Positions 1 through 9,076 are shown, counted from the stretch's first letter. The stretch is DNA of 64,000 nucleotides from Paenibacillus taichungensis (GCF_003287275.1 NZ_QEVW01000033.1:49923-113922), one strand, 5' to 3'. Translations and numbers: made by a program. The notes: generated by a model from the letters alone, not told the origin.

Positions 1-44
1 CAAAAAACAAATATCTTAATTCCGATTTACGAGGAGAGATCAAG

Positions 45-275
45 ATGATGATTCCAACATTGACCAGAATAAATGAACTTTCAAGAAAAGCCAATGCGGC
101 AGGGTTGACGGAGATGGAGAAAGCGGAGCAAATTCGTCTGCGTCAGGAATATCTGCAAACCTTTCGTGGTTCGATCAATGATATTCTGCTGAATGTAACC
201 ATCTATGATCCGAACGGCGATGACGTCACTCCGGATAAACTGAAACAGGAACAGGCCGAACAAAATAATAACTGA
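45..275 (+). CDS. DUF896 family protein (YnzC-like)
   Basis: A 76-residue soluble protein. The opening IPTLTRINELSRKA and the central LRQEYLQTFR are what I recognise as the DUF896 (YnzC) signature: two N-terminal helices followed by a polar tail ending in a run of N. Family members are about 75-80 residues, so this is full length. No biochemical function is established for the family. A GAGGAGAG ribosome site at 31-38 supports the ATG at 45 (a second ATG follows at 48). Its promoter lies at or beyond the window edge. The next gene is 130 bases downstream behind its own palindromic operator, so co-transcription is not needed. Identification rests on remembered family features, not on a search. 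Confidence 0.85.
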   Translation: MMIPTLTRINELSRKANAAGLTEMEKAEQIRLRQEYLQTFRGSINDILLNVTIYDPNGDDVTPDKLKQEQAEQNNN

Positions 276-290
276 ATCAGCTTGGATAAA

Positions 291-308
291 TATCTTAATA
301 TTAAGATA
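291..308. promoter_or_regulatory. MhqR-box-like perfect palindrome upstream of the dioxygenase
   Basis: TATCTTAATATTAAGATA is a perfect 18-base palindrome about 100 bases upstream of the ring-cleaving dioxygenase. Its outer halves (TATCT...AGATA) match the operator I remember for the MarR-type quinone sensor MhqR of Bacillus, which controls mhqO-type dioxygenases. The palindrome is seen directly; assignment to an MhqR-like repressor is inference from the gene it precedes. No MarR gene lies in this window. Confidence 0.6.
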
Positions 309-404
309 ATATATGACTATAAATATAAATAAAGCACCTATAAGACGATCTACAATTAACTCTTCCCATACAAAAATGATCTATAAACCTAGGAGGAAAT
401 GATG

Positions 405-1367
405 ATGACTATTCAAACTGCAGGTATTCACCATATTACAGCTTTTGCGGGAGATCCGCAGGCCAATGTCGACTTTTATGCTGGTATCTTGGGACTTCGG
501 CTTGTGAAAAAAACAATCAACTTCGATGCGCCGGATGTGTACCATCTGTACTTTGGGGATGAGAACGGAAGTCCAGGTACCATTATCACATTCTTCCCAT
601 CAGCCGGATCGTCGCGAGGCAAAATTGGTGGCGGTCAGGTTGGCATCACCTCATATGTGATTCCACCTGGGACTATTGGCTTCTGGCAGGATCGGTTGGA
701 GCAGTATAACATTGAGGTAACCAAAACAAGTCGTTTTAATGAAGAGCTGCTGCAATTTGAGGACAGCGAGGGCTTGCGTCTGGAACTGGTTGAACGTGAA
801 GAGGGTCCAGCCAGCACCTGGGTGCATGAAGGCATTCCTGCGGACAAAGCCATCAAAGGATTTGGAGGTGCTGTGCTGTTCAGCGTCAATCCACAGAGAA
901 CGATGGATGCGTTGGCCAAAATACTCGGATTCACCAAAGTAGACGAAGATGAGGAGTATGTACGATTCCGGTCCGTCGGAGATATCGGTAATGTCGTGGA
1001 TGTTCCTGTCACCCGGATGGCTTTGGGGACAGGCGGAGCAGGGACGGTTCACCATATTGCGTGGCGTGCCAAAGACTTTGCAGAGCACGAGCAGTGGAGA
1101 GAAGCTGTACAACAGTACGGCTATCAGCCAACCCCAGTTCGGGACCGTCAATATTTTAACGCAATCTATTTCAGAGAAGCCGGCGGAATCCTGTTCGAAA
1201 TTGCTACCGATCCTCCTGGATTCGCGAAAGATGAGCCAGCGGAGTCGCTTGGACAGAAACTCATGCTGCCTGAATGGTTTGAGCCATATCGTGCCCAAAT
1301 TGAAGGCAATTTGCAGCCGATCCAGGTAAGAACGTTAGAGCCTTCGCATTCTATGCGGACACGTTAA
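405..1367 (+). CDS. ring-cleaving dioxygenase, VOC/glyoxalase fold (MhqO-like)
   Basis: A 320-residue protein with two vicinal-oxygen-chelate modules, roughly residues 5-130 and 150-290. Putative metal ligands are visible in GIHHITAFAGD near the N-terminus, TVHHIAWRAKD near residue 215 and the C-terminal GILFEIATDPPGF. This matches the extradiol-type MhqO/MhqA proteins of Bacillus (about 310 residues), which are induced by quinones and hydroquinones and are thought to open aromatic rings. Three consecutive ATGs (399, 402, 405) follow the AGGAGG at 391-396; 405 has the best spacing. The palindrome at 291-308 is its likely operator. An LtrA-type membrane protein follows 60 bases downstream. The true substrate cannot be read from sequence. 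Confidence 0.85.
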   Translation: MTIQTAGIHHITAFAGDPQANVDFYAGILGLRLVKKTINFDAPDVYHLYFGDENGSPGTIITFFPSAGSSRGKIGGGQVGITSYVIPPGTIGFWQDRLEQYNIEVTKTSRFNEELLQFEDSEGLRLELVEREEGPASTWVHEGIPADKAIKGFGGAVLFSVNPQRTMDALAKILGFTKVDEDEEYVRFRSVGDIGNVVDVPVTRMALGTGGAGTVHHIAWRAKDFAEHEQWREAVQQYGYQPTPVRDRQYFNAIYFREAGGILFEIATDPPGFAKDEPAESLGQKLMLPEWFEPYRAQIEGNLQPIQVRTLEPSHSMRTR

Positions 1368-1426
1368 AGAAGAGGCAAGAATAAGCAATCTTTTTGTAAG
1401 AGTCTAACCAAAAGGAGCATTGAAGG

Positions 1427-2515
1427 ATGATGGAGAAAAAGGTTACTTGGCTGGAGCTGTTCTATGATTTGCTTTTTGTAGCAGCGGTCTCCAAAGCGGG
1501 TCATGTCCTGCTGCATGCCGAACATGGCGTGATTTCGTTTGAATATTTGATGAAATTTGTTTTGATCTTTATTCCTGTCTGGTGGGCATGGGTCGGTCAG
1601 ACCCTATTTATAAACCGTTATGGTCAGGATATCTTCATCCATCGAGTATTCCTTATCCTTCAACTCCTGTCTGTTCTGGTGATGACGGCGAGCCTCTCGG
1701 TTGATTTTGATCAATACTATCTTCCCTTCTTTGCGGGTTATATCGGTTCGAGGGTATTGACAGCCATTCAATATTTTATGATTCATAATTCCAAAAGTGA
1801 ACATCAACAAAAAGCCGCCCGTTATCTGGGCGTATGCTTCATCATCGGCATATTGATCTCAACAGGTTCCTTGTTCTTTGATTCGTGGCTGAGATATGCG
1901 ATTTTGTACGTGGGCATTGCCGTGGATATCATTCTCCCGCTCATCGGACGCCGAAATCTGGTGAAGGTGCCGATACATACCCATCATTTATTGGAACGTT
2001 TCGCTCTGTTTACACTTATCCTGCTCGGTGAGTCAGTCGTCAGTATCATTGCCGTGCTGCAAATGGATCACTGGGATGTAAAATCTGTTCTGTTCGCGGC
2101 GTTTACATCCATATTCGTGATTGCGATGTGGTGGCAGTATTTTGATAATGTTGAGAAAAAGGTCAGTAAAGAGATCCAGACCGCCGGGCAAGCGATCATC
2201 TACGGCCATCTGTTCATCTATATATCCATGAGCATGATTGCCGCTTCCATTCAACTGTTATACCTGAATGAACTCCATTATGGTTTCATGTTGGCCTTTG
2301 TATTTGGCCCAGTTCTGTTGTATTTTCTGTCCACTTCGCTGGTGTTCCACCGCTACAGGCATGTTCATCTGCGGCTCCGTCCACGTCACTTGGTGTTCAT
2401 GCTGGGGATCATGGCTGCGTTTATCGTTGTGGATCTGATCTATCGGGTGCCTAATTATGCAGTTGTGGGAGAGAACATGGTGTTCTTCCTTGTCTACGCC
2501 AAATTAACGACCTGA
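1427..2515 (+). CDS. low temperature requirement protein A (LtrA) family membrane protein
   Basis: A 362-residue polytopic membrane protein. The N-terminal signature KVTWLELFYDLLFVAAVSKA is the hallmark of the LtrA family, and a conserved HHLLERFALFTLILLGESV motif occurs near residue 185-205. I count about nine or ten hydrophobic segments. The family was named from a Listeria monocytogenes cold-growth mutant; its molecular activity is unknown. Start at ATG 1427 with AAAGGAG at 1411-1417 (a second ATG directly follows). It lies 60 bases after the dioxygenase and may share its transcript. A hairpin terminator follows at about 2537. Confidence 0.88.
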   Translation: MMEKKVTWLELFYDLLFVAAVSKAGHVLLHAEHGVISFEYLMKFVLIFIPVWWAWVGQTLFINRYGQDIFIHRVFLILQLLSVLVMTASLSVDFDQYYLPFFAGYIGSRVLTAIQYFMIHNSKSEHQQKAARYLGVCFIIGILISTGSLFFDSWLRYAILYVGIAVDIILPLIGRRNLVKVPIHTHHLLERFALFTLILLGESVVSIIAVLQMDHWDVKSVLFAAFTSIFVIAMWWQYFDNVEKKVSKEIQTAGQAIIYGHLFIYISMSMIAASIQLLYLNELHYGFMLAFVFGPVLLYFLSTSLVFHRYRHVHLRLRPRHLVFMLGIMAAFIVVDLIYRVPNYAVVGENMVFFLVYAKLTT

Positions 2516-2534
2516 TTCATAGGCCACACAAGAA

Positions 2535-2572
2535 TAAAAGTCACGGACGAACGACGTTCGTGGCTTTTTAAG
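2535..2572 (+). terminator. intrinsic terminator after the LtrA gene
   Basis: An inverted repeat centred on ACGAACGACGTTCGT, extended by partial AAAGTCAC/GTGGCTTT pairing, followed by a T-run. It isolates the LtrA gene from the GH3 gene downstream. Confidence 0.7.
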
Positions 2573-2737
2573 TTGGATATTTGTAAAATCATGTCCACTG
2601 TGAGAAAAAACGTTTAACCTGATTTATTTTCTACTATAGAATCTGTTAATATGAGACTAGATACAAGTGAATCTACCAGATTAACGAATATACATAGTGA
2701 TTCGTGGAGATGGAGATGACAAACTGGAGGGAAATCA

Positions 2738-5524
2738 TTGAGCACACATCAAATCGGAGTTCCATTGGAAGGGTTTGCAGAGTTTAGCCGCACGGTTGCC
2801 GCTGAAGGCGCAGTGCTTTTGAAGAACGAAGGACAGGTGCTTCCGATTCAAAAAGACGAAAACGTTTCAGTGTTTGGACGGATTCAAGTCAACTATTATC
2901 GCAGTGGTACGGGCTCAGGCGGCAGCGTTCATGTAGCGTATACAACCAATTTGCTGGATGGTTTGCGTAGCAAAAAAGGACTTACAGTTAATGAAGAATT
3001 GGCAGCTGTCTATGAAAAATGGATTGAAGAAAACCCGTTTGATGACGGTGGAAAAGTATGGGCAGCAGAGCCTTGGAATCAGAAAGAAATGCCTTTAACG
3101 GACGAAGTGGTATCCCAAGCCAGAAGTAAATCCAGCAAAGCAATCGTGGTGATTGGACGAACAGCAGGCGAAGATCAGGATAACGTGGATGCACCAGGCA
3201 GCTACCGGTTGACGGAAGATGAGAAAGCGATGCTGAAGCAGGTCACAAATCATTTTGAACAAACGATCGTGGTGTTGAATGTATCGAACATCATGGACAT
3301 GAGCTGGTTGAATGATGAAAGTTACGTTCATCCGATCCAAAGTGTCATTTACTCGTGGCATGGCGGTATGGAGGGTGGTAATGCGATCGCCGATGTACTG
3401 GCCGGAGATGTTACCCCAAGTGGTAAATTGACCGATACGATTGCGTATTCCATTGAAGATTATCCTTCCACAAGCAATTACGGAAATGAGTTTAAGAACC
3501 TTTATCAAGAAGATATCTACGTAGGCTATCGTTATTTCGAAACGTTTCGACCTGAAACAGTACAATTTGAATTCGGATACGGCTTGTCCTATACCACATT
3601 CACAACCAAGGCTGAAGACGCAAAATTGATCTCCCAAAACGGAGAAAACAGCATTAAGGTGAATGTAACCGTAACCAATACGGGCACAACCTATGCCGGT
3701 AAAGAAGTAGTGCAGATCTATTATGAAGCCCCACAAGGTCAATTGGGGAAACCTGCAAAAGCTCTGGTGGCATTCGGCAAAACGAATCTGCTTCAGCCAG
3801 GTGAATCTCAGCGCCTGACTGTGAGCTTCCCTGTCGATTCCATGGCTTCCTATGATGATGCTGGCGTAACAGGACATGCATCGGCGTATGTACTTGAGGC
3901 AGGAACATATCGTTTGTACGTAGGAACCAGTGTCAAAAATGTGGAGCATGTTAGCATTGATGGCCAAGATGGCTACGTTGTAGAAACGATTCAACTCGTG
4001 GAACAGCTCCAAGAGGCAATGGCACCGACTGAAAGCTTTACGAGAATGAAGCCGGGAGCGCGCAAATATGATGGATCTTACGAGCTGATCTTTGCAGATG
4101 TACCAACACGCCAAGTATCCATGGCTGAACGAATTGAACAAAGCTTGCCACAAACGCTGGAGCAAACCGGCAATCAGGGCTACAAGCTGAGAGATGTCAA
4201 GGATGGCAAGGTCAGTCTAGAAACATTTATCGCCCAATTGAGTGATCAGGATCTGGCAGCCATCGTAAGAGGCGAAGGTATGAGCAGCCCACTCGTTACA
4301 TCGGGTACAGCTTCCGCATTTGGCGGCGTGAGTGACAGTCTGTTCAATTATGGAATCCCTGTTGCATGTACTGCTGATGGCCCATCCGGTATTCGTATGG
4401 ATAGCGGGGAGAAGGCTACACAGGTTTCCATTGGAACTTTGCTGGCAGCAACATGGAATGCAGAACTCGTCGAAGAGCTGTATGTGATGGAAGGCCAGGA
4501 ATTGCTGAGAAATCAGGTGGATGCACTGCTCGGGCCTGGATTGAACATTCGCCGGAGTCCGATGAACGGACGTAACTTTGAGTATTTCTCAGAAGATCCG
4601 CTGATTTCCGGTGTATTTGCTGCTGCTTGCACGAAAGGAATCATGAAGGGTGGCTCTAATGCTACGCTGAAACATTTCGCCTGCAACAATCAGGAGAAAC
4701 ATCGCAGTAAAGTGGATGCTGTTGTATCCGAACGTGCGTTGCGTGAGATCTATCTGAAAGGGTTCGAAATTGCCGTGAAAGAAGGCGATGCGAACTCGAT
4801 CATGACCTCCTACAATCCGATTAATGGACATTGGGCGGCTTCGAACTACGATCTGAACACGACCATTCTTCGTGGAGAGTGGGGCTTCCAAGGTATCGTG
4901 ATGACCGACTGGTGGGCTATTATGAACGATGGCGTTGAAGGTGGACCTGCAGATCGGAAAAACACGAATTGGATGGTTCGCGCTCAAAATGATCTGTACA
5001 TGGTTGTACCTAACTATGGTGCAGAAATCAACGGCTGGGATGATAATACGATCGAATCTCTGGAAAATGGGACGTTGACACGCGGAGAGCTTCAGCGCTC
5101 AGCCATGAATATTTGTGATTTCATTATGAATGCACCTGTCTTCTCGAGAAAACATGAAATTGTAGAGAATGTCGCTACATTCCAAGCGAATGCTTCACTT
5201 TCCTCAGAGCAGGCACAAGTGCTGGCTGATAATGCACAGGTCAAACCTGTTGTGGGCGAACCTGTCTACATGAAAGTGGATGAAGCAGGTCAATACCGGA
5301 TTATTGTACAGATCATGTCTCCTGAGCCGGAACTGGCTCAAAGTGCATGTAATGTCATTCTCAATGATCAATTGATGACGACCATTCAAACCAATGGTAC
5401 TGAAGGTAAATGGATAAGACAGAAACTTGTTAAAGTGGATTTGGAAGCAGGTTTGTACGAATTGAAGCTGGACTTCACCAAACCGGGTCTTCAGATCGAC
5501 TGGATCGAATTCAAACAAGTGTAA
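2738..5524 (+). CDS. GH3 glycosidase with swapped domain order
   Basis: A 928-residue cytoplasmic beta-glycosidase-type enzyme without signal peptide. The usual GH3 order is inverted. Residues about 15-285 look like the GH3 C-terminal alpha/beta sandwich (AAEGAVLLKNEGQVLPI, then HGGMEGGNAIADVLAGDVTPSGKL and FGYGLSYTTF). Residues about 300-410 are an FnIII-like domain. The catalytic barrel comes last, about 470-780, with KHFACNNQEKHR and the nucleophile motif IVMTDWWA (Asp724). A C-terminal sandwich (about 835-928) resembles a carbohydrate-binding module. Swapped GH3s are known, for example in ruminal Firmicutes. It starts at TTG 2738 after GGAGG at 2726-2730. It is a single gene followed by a small membrane protein. 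Substrate is undetermined; beta-glucoside is the default guess. Confidence 0.88.
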   Translation: MSTHQIGVPLEGFAEFSRTVAAEGAVLLKNEGQVLPIQKDENVSVFGRIQVNYYRSGTGSGGSVHVAYTTNLLDGLRSKKGLTVNEELAAVYEKWIEENPFDDGGKVWAAEPWNQKEMPLTDEVVSQARSKSSKAIVVIGRTAGEDQDNVDAPGSYRLTEDEKAMLKQVTNHFEQTIVVLNVSNIMDMSWLNDESYVHPIQSVIYSWHGGMEGGNAIADVLAGDVTPSGKLTDTIAYSIEDYPSTSNYGNEFKNLYQEDIYVGYRYFETFRPETVQFEFGYGLSYTTFTTKAEDAKLISQNGENSIKVNVTVTNTGTTYAGKEVVQIYYEAPQGQLGKPAKALVAFGKTNLLQPGESQRLTVSFPVDSMASYDDAGVTGHASAYVLEAGTYRLYVGTSVKNVEHVSIDGQDGYVVETIQLVEQLQEAMAPTESFTRMKPGARKYDGSYELIFADVPTRQVSMAERIEQSLPQTLEQTGNQGYKLRDVKDGKVSLETFIAQLSDQDLAAIVRGEGMSSPLVTSGTASAFGGVSDSLFNYGIPVACTADGPSGIRMDSGEKATQVSIGTLLAATWNAELVEELYVMEGQELLRNQVDALLGPGLNIRRSPMNGRNFEYFSEDPLISGVFAAACTKGIMKGGSNATLKHFACNNQEKHRSKVDAVVSERALREIYLKGFEIAVKEGDANSIMTSYNPINGHWAASNYDLNTTILRGEWGFQGIVMTDWWAIMNDGVEGGPADRKNTNWMVRAQNDLYMVVPNYGAEINGWDDNTIESLENGTLTRGELQRSAMNICDFIMNAPVFSRKHEIVENVATFQANASLSSEQAQVLADNAQVKPVVGEPVYMKVDEAGQYRIIVQIMSPEPELAQSACNVILNDQLMTTIQTNGTEGKWIRQKLVKVDLEAGLYELKLDFTKPGLQIDWIEFKQV

Positions 5525-5625
5525 CGCAGGATCGTCTGATCTGTTGTAACTGAACATGACGACTGTTATGATTGTGTTATGAGATCCGGAATTTCTGAAC
5601 AATCTGGTCAGGAGTGTTGCGAAGG

Positions 5626-5814
5626 ATGAGAAGGTATAATTTTTGGAGCCCCATTCTGCTGATTGCGGTTGCGCTGATTGTCAGAGGCCTAGTTACCAAT
5701 CTGGGCGTTCTGTTCGGCATGTCGCATGATGCAGCAAGTAATATCGCAATTGTTGCCATGTTGATTGCTGCACTGATTATGTTTAACCGAATGACAAAGG
5801 CAAAGCGAAAATGA
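5626..5814 (+). CDS. small membrane protein, unknown function
   Basis: A 62-residue protein with two hydrophobic segments, about residues 9-31 and 40-54, flanked by basic ends (MRRYNFWSP... and ...MTKAKRK), so a two-pass inner-membrane protein with both termini probably inside. I do not recognise a family. The ATG at 5626 is preceded by GGAG at 5611-5614; a longer reading from GTG 5614 would overlap that site and is less likely. It stands alone between the GH3 gene and a terminator at 5846. Confidence 0.65.
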   Translation: MRRYNFWSPILLIAVALIVRGLVTNLGVLFGMSHDAASNIAIVAMLIAALIMFNRMTKAKRK

Positions 5815-5845
5815 ACTTATAATATTCGATATGGATCAAGAGAGA

Positions 5846-5870
5846 GGCACCCTTAGGGGTGTCTTTTTTG
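5846..5870 (+). terminator. intrinsic terminator
   Basis: GGCACCC-TTA-GGGGTGTC hairpin followed by six T. It ends the small membrane-protein transcript. Confidence 0.85.
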
Positions 5871-6000
5871 TGTATTGACGTTTCATTCATAACGTCTTAG
5901 ACTGTTTATGAATAAAATAATAACATTTTTATAATAACGAAAATAACGATTGTGCTTACTCCAATGGCTAACCCATCAATATCCGAAAGGAGACCTGTTC

Positions 6001-6171
6001 ATGAAGATTATGGCGGTATGGTTTGCAGATAAGCATGAAAAGGAAATTGATGTGGTGAGCGGGATGTGGGGGCGGCAGGAGGAGTCGTGGACTGTTCCGA
6101 TGAGATTGGCAGAGTCTCCGTTGCATAGGGAACGAGCCGCGTTCAGGAAGCTGACTTTGAATGACAGATGA
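6001..6171 (+). CDS. short hypothetical protein
   Basis: A 56-residue reading frame beginning MKIMAVWFADKHEKEIDVV, preceded at good distance by AAAGGAG (5987-5993) and followed directly by a hairpin terminator. These signals, rather than any recognised domain, are the argument that it is a gene. The protein is soluble and mixed-charge with no motif I know. An in-frame extension to 5950 lacks a ribosome site. It lies just upstream of the first GH29 gene but is separated by the terminator. Confidence 0.45.
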   Translation: MKIMAVWFADKHEKEIDVVSGMWGRQEESWTVPMRLAESPLHRERAAFRKLTLNDR

Positions 6172-6179
6172 ACATAATT

Positions 6180-6218
6180 AAGGACCGCTGGAGATGCTGT
6201 GCTCTGTCGGTCCTTTAT
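6180..6218 (+). terminator. probable intrinsic terminator
   Basis: GGACCG and CGGTCC arms enclose about 20 bases and are followed by TTTA. It lies directly behind the 56-residue frame. The short T-run makes it weaker than the other terminators here. Confidence 0.5.
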
Positions 6219-6287
6219 GGCATTTGGCGAAAGGCGGATAGAGAACCGGCATGAGAGGAGAGGAATCCAGTAAATACAACCGATTGG

Positions 6288-7730
6288 GTGAAGGCAGCAG
6301 CACAGGTCGTGCCATCAGAACGTCACCTGAAATGGCAGGAGATGGAATTCTATGCATTTATTCATTTTACCATGAATACGTTTACAGATCAGGAGTGGGG
6401 AACGGGGGATGAAGATCCGAGTATCTTTAACCCTTCTCATCTGAGTGCCCGGCAATGGGTTCAGACGTGCAAATCTGCAGGCATGACCGGATTAATTCTC
6501 ACATGCAAACATCATGATGGGTTTTGCTTGTGGCCAAGCAAGTACACGGATCATTCGGTAGCTGCCAGCCCTTGGCGAAATGGTGAGGGTGATCTGGTGA
6601 AAGAGGTTGCCGATGCCTGCCTTGAAGGTGGGTTGAAGTTCGGTATCTATCTGTCTCCTTGGGACCGTCACGAAGCATCCTACGGAGATTCAGAGCGATA
6701 CAACGAATTTTTCGAAAATCAGTTGCGTGAGCTGTTAACCCAATATGGTGAACTTTTCTGCGTGTGGTTCGATGGAGCATGCGGAGAGGGGCCGAATGGG
6801 AAAAGGCAGGTCTACGATTGGGATTCCTATTATGCGCTGATCCGGGAGTTGCAGCCAGAGGCTGTAATCTCGGTATGTGGACCGGATGTTCGCTGGTGCG
6901 GCAATGAGGCAGGTCATACCCGGACTTCGGAATGGAGCGTCGTACCTGCCTATTTGCAGGATAATGAGAAGATCCAGGAGCAATCGCAGCAGGTGGATGA
7001 TGGCGAGTTTGCCAGCAGAATTAATACACAGGATGCCGATTTGGGGAGTCGGGAGGTGATCCGGCAGCATGAGGACAAGCTCATCTGGTATCCTGCTGAA
7101 GTGAATACATCCATCCGTCCGGGCTGGTTCTATCATGCAAGCGAGGACGATCGAGTCAAGTCGCTGGAGGAACTGCTCGGCATCTATGATGGAGCGGTTG
7201 GCGGCAACGCCAATTTTCTATTAAACCTTCCACCAGATCGACGCGGGCTTATTCACGAACATGATGTTGAGCGGCTGCAGCAGCTCGGAGACTTTTTGCG
7301 CGGTACTTATCGGCAAAGTCTGGCTGTTGGGGCGAGCATTCAGGCATCGGACACTTTGGATGAAGAACATGCGGCTGTCCAGGTATTTCGTGAGGAACCG
7401 GATACGTTCTGGCGCCCATCTGAAGGAAGTGAACTGGCTTGGCTGGAGGTGGAGCTGCCGGAGGAAAAACTGTTCGACCGAGTCGTTCTCATGGAGCATA
7501 TCAGTTCAGGTCAACGAATTGAACGCTTTACGCTGGAGGCTAAGAGGGAGCACGGTGATTGGCAGGAGTTGTATCACGGCACGGTTGTTGGACACAAACG
7601 AATCTGTAGATTTGATCCCATCACCGCCAAAACCATTCGTCTGACCATTCAAGAATCCAGATGGTATCCAACGTTGTCCTGGATGGGTGTATATCTGAGC
7701 AAACAAGAGATGCATGAAGCCGGCGATTGA
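6288..7730 (+). CDS. alpha-L-fucosidase, GH29 family
   Basis: A 480-residue intracellular enzyme of the GH29 TIM-barrel type. EFYAFIHFTMNTF, the TCKHHDGFCLWPSKYTDHSV stretch (a GH29 hallmark) and the nucleophile motif CVWFDGAC (Asp162) are all present. The barrel covers about residues 15-345; a C-terminal beta domain (about 355-475) has a discoidin/F5-8-like look (RFDPITAKTIRLTIQESRWYP). It should release alpha-L-fucose. GTG 6288 is the only canonical start, but no ribosome site is close to it. The good GAGAGGAGAGG site lies at 6252-6262, and the frame is open upstream reading NPVNTTDWV, so the N-terminus is uncertain. It heads the run GH29, TIM-barrel protein, Gfo/Idh, GH29. Confidence 0.85.
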   Translation: MKAAAQVVPSERHLKWQEMEFYAFIHFTMNTFTDQEWGTGDEDPSIFNPSHLSARQWVQTCKSAGMTGLILTCKHHDGFCLWPSKYTDHSVAASPWRNGEGDLVKEVADACLEGGLKFGIYLSPWDRHEASYGDSERYNEFFENQLRELLTQYGELFCVWFDGACGEGPNGKRQVYDWDSYYALIRELQPEAVISVCGPDVRWCGNEAGHTRTSEWSVVPAYLQDNEKIQEQSQQVDDGEFASRINTQDADLGSREVIRQHEDKLIWYPAEVNTSIRPGWFYHASEDDRVKSLEELLGIYDGAVGGNANFLLNLPPDRRGLIHEHDVERLQQLGDFLRGTYRQSLAVGASIQASDTLDEEHAAVQVFREEPDTFWRPSEGSELAWLEVELPEEKLFDRVVLMEHISSGQRIERFTLEAKREHGDWQELYHGTVVGHKRICRFDPITAKTIRLTIQESRWYPTLSWMGVYLSKQEMHEAGD

Positions 7731-7872
7731 GCCGTAACATTTGTAGATAAGCCGATTTTGATTTTATCCGATGGAAAATAGAGTAGCAAACGATTATTGG
7801 CAATTGTATGATCTTATGGAAAAAGGTATACGTAAGGTAGAGCCATACACCAGCAGGAGAGGATGAGAGGAT

Positions 7873-8739
7873 ATGAAAGTAGGACTCAGCACATACAGTC
7901 TGCAACAAGCACTGGATTCCAAAGAATTGACTGTACCCGACGCCATCCGTTACATCGCCGAGCAGGGCGGAGAACATGTGGAGATTGTTCCGATCGGGTA
8001 CAGCCTGATTGACCAGCCGGAATTAATTGACCAGATTCGAGAGGCTGCACAAGACGTGGGAATTGATATTTCTAATTACGCAATAGGTGCCAATTTCGTT
8101 ACAGGAGACGGCCCGGATGCATTTGAAAATGAGATCGCTGCTGTCATGAAGCATGTGGATGTCGCTGCCGCACTTGGCGTTACGAGAATGCGCCATGATG
8201 TTGCATTTCGTCCTGCACAGGAAGGCACTGTCGCCCAGTTTGAGGCGGACCTGCCTGTTCTGGTGAAGGCCTGTCAGCGAATTGCCGATTACGCAGCGGG
8301 TCACGGCATTACGACAAGTGTGGAGAATCACGGTTACTATGTGCAGTCCAGTGAACGAGTGCGGCGGCTGGTTCATGAGACGGCACGAGAAAACTTCAGG
8401 ACAACGCTGGATATCGGCAATTTCCTGTGTGTGGATGAAGACCCGGTTAGCGCTGTGAAAAACAACATTCCTTATGCGTCCATGGTGCACGCCAAAGATT
8501 TCTATCGAAGACCTTCTTATCGTAATCCCGGAGAGGGCTGGTTCCAGACCGCACACGGCAATTATCTGCGTGGAGCGATTGTGGGCCACGGGGATATCGA
8601 CATGCCGGAAGTATTCCGTGTGTTGAAGCAATCTGGTTATGACGGATATATCTCTGTGGAATTCGAGGGTATGGAAAATTGCAAAACAGCATCCCGAATC
8701 GCGATGGATAACGTCCGCCGTTTCTGGGAGGAAGCATAA
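7873..8739 (+). CDS. sugar phosphate isomerase/epimerase family protein (TIM barrel), paralogue 1
   Basis: A 288-residue protein of the xylose-isomerase-like TIM-barrel superfamily (AP endonuclease 2 family). Divalent-metal ligands typical of the family are visible: Glu in TSVENHGYY, Asp in TLDIGNFL, His in MVHAKDF and Glu in SVEFEGME. Members interconvert sugars or keto-sugars or act with Gfo/Idh oxidoreductases; the substrate cannot be deduced. It starts at ATG 7873 after a GGAGAGGATGAGAGG stretch. It opens with MKVGLSTYSL and ends with RRFWEEA, exactly as does the protein at 24707-25579, so the two are clear paralogues at opposite ends of the locus. Confidence 0.85.
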   Translation: MKVGLSTYSLQQALDSKELTVPDAIRYIAEQGGEHVEIVPIGYSLIDQPELIDQIREAAQDVGIDISNYAIGANFVTGDGPDAFENEIAAVMKHVDVAAALGVTRMRHDVAFRPAQEGTVAQFEADLPVLVKACQRIADYAAGHGITTSVENHGYYVQSSERVRRLVHETARENFRTTLDIGNFLCVDEDPVSAVKNNIPYASMVHAKDFYRRPSYRNPGEGWFQTAHGNYLRGAIVGHGDIDMPEVFRVLKQSGYDGYISVEFEGMENCKTASRIAMDNVRRFWEEA

Positions 8740-8840
8740 GCAGCGACTGCACTACTATATAAGTGGAATAAGAATATAAGCTTTGCTGAATCTTGAAATT
8801 AGTTTTTATTAAGATCGAAAAGTAGTGGAGGGGACGAAAT

Positions 8841-8979
8841 CGATTCTGAAGAAGCGAAGCGTGCGCCTAAAAGCTTTCGTCAGAAAGCTACATCGGAAGC
8901 ATAAGCTTATCACCGAATTTCCTCCTTTTAAAAGAGTTGATAAGAAATTTGGGGATAAGAGCGATCGAAAGAACGATTC
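8841..8979. repeat. interspersed repeat element, copy 1
   Basis: A 139-base element whose left end (CTGAAGAAGCGAAGCG) and right end (GGGGATAA-AGCGATCG-AAGA) match the element at 10143-10254. CGATTC occurs at both extremities (8841-8846 and 8974-8979), like a target-site duplication. The inner inverted repeat is less perfect than in copy 2. With the other copy it brackets the Gfo/Idh gene. It fills most of the 337-base gap between 8740 and 9076. A 72-codon frame through it is not credited as a gene. Confidence 0.7.
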
Positions 8980-9076
8980 GTACCCGGAACGGCTACTTCG
9001 TAGAACGTTAAATTTTTTTAAAGATGAGTATCAACTGATATGACCATCATTCAACTTATTATGGAGGGGAAAATCC

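Noticed and set aside
3095..4165. 356-codon open frame on the - strand
   Set aside because: Entirely within the GH3 gene on the other strand; the translation is rich in Cys, His and Ile and has no recognisable domain.
8825..9043. 72-codon frame with basic composition
   Set aside because: It runs through the interspersed repeat at 8841-8979, lacks a clear ribosome site, and its sequence is explained by the repeat.
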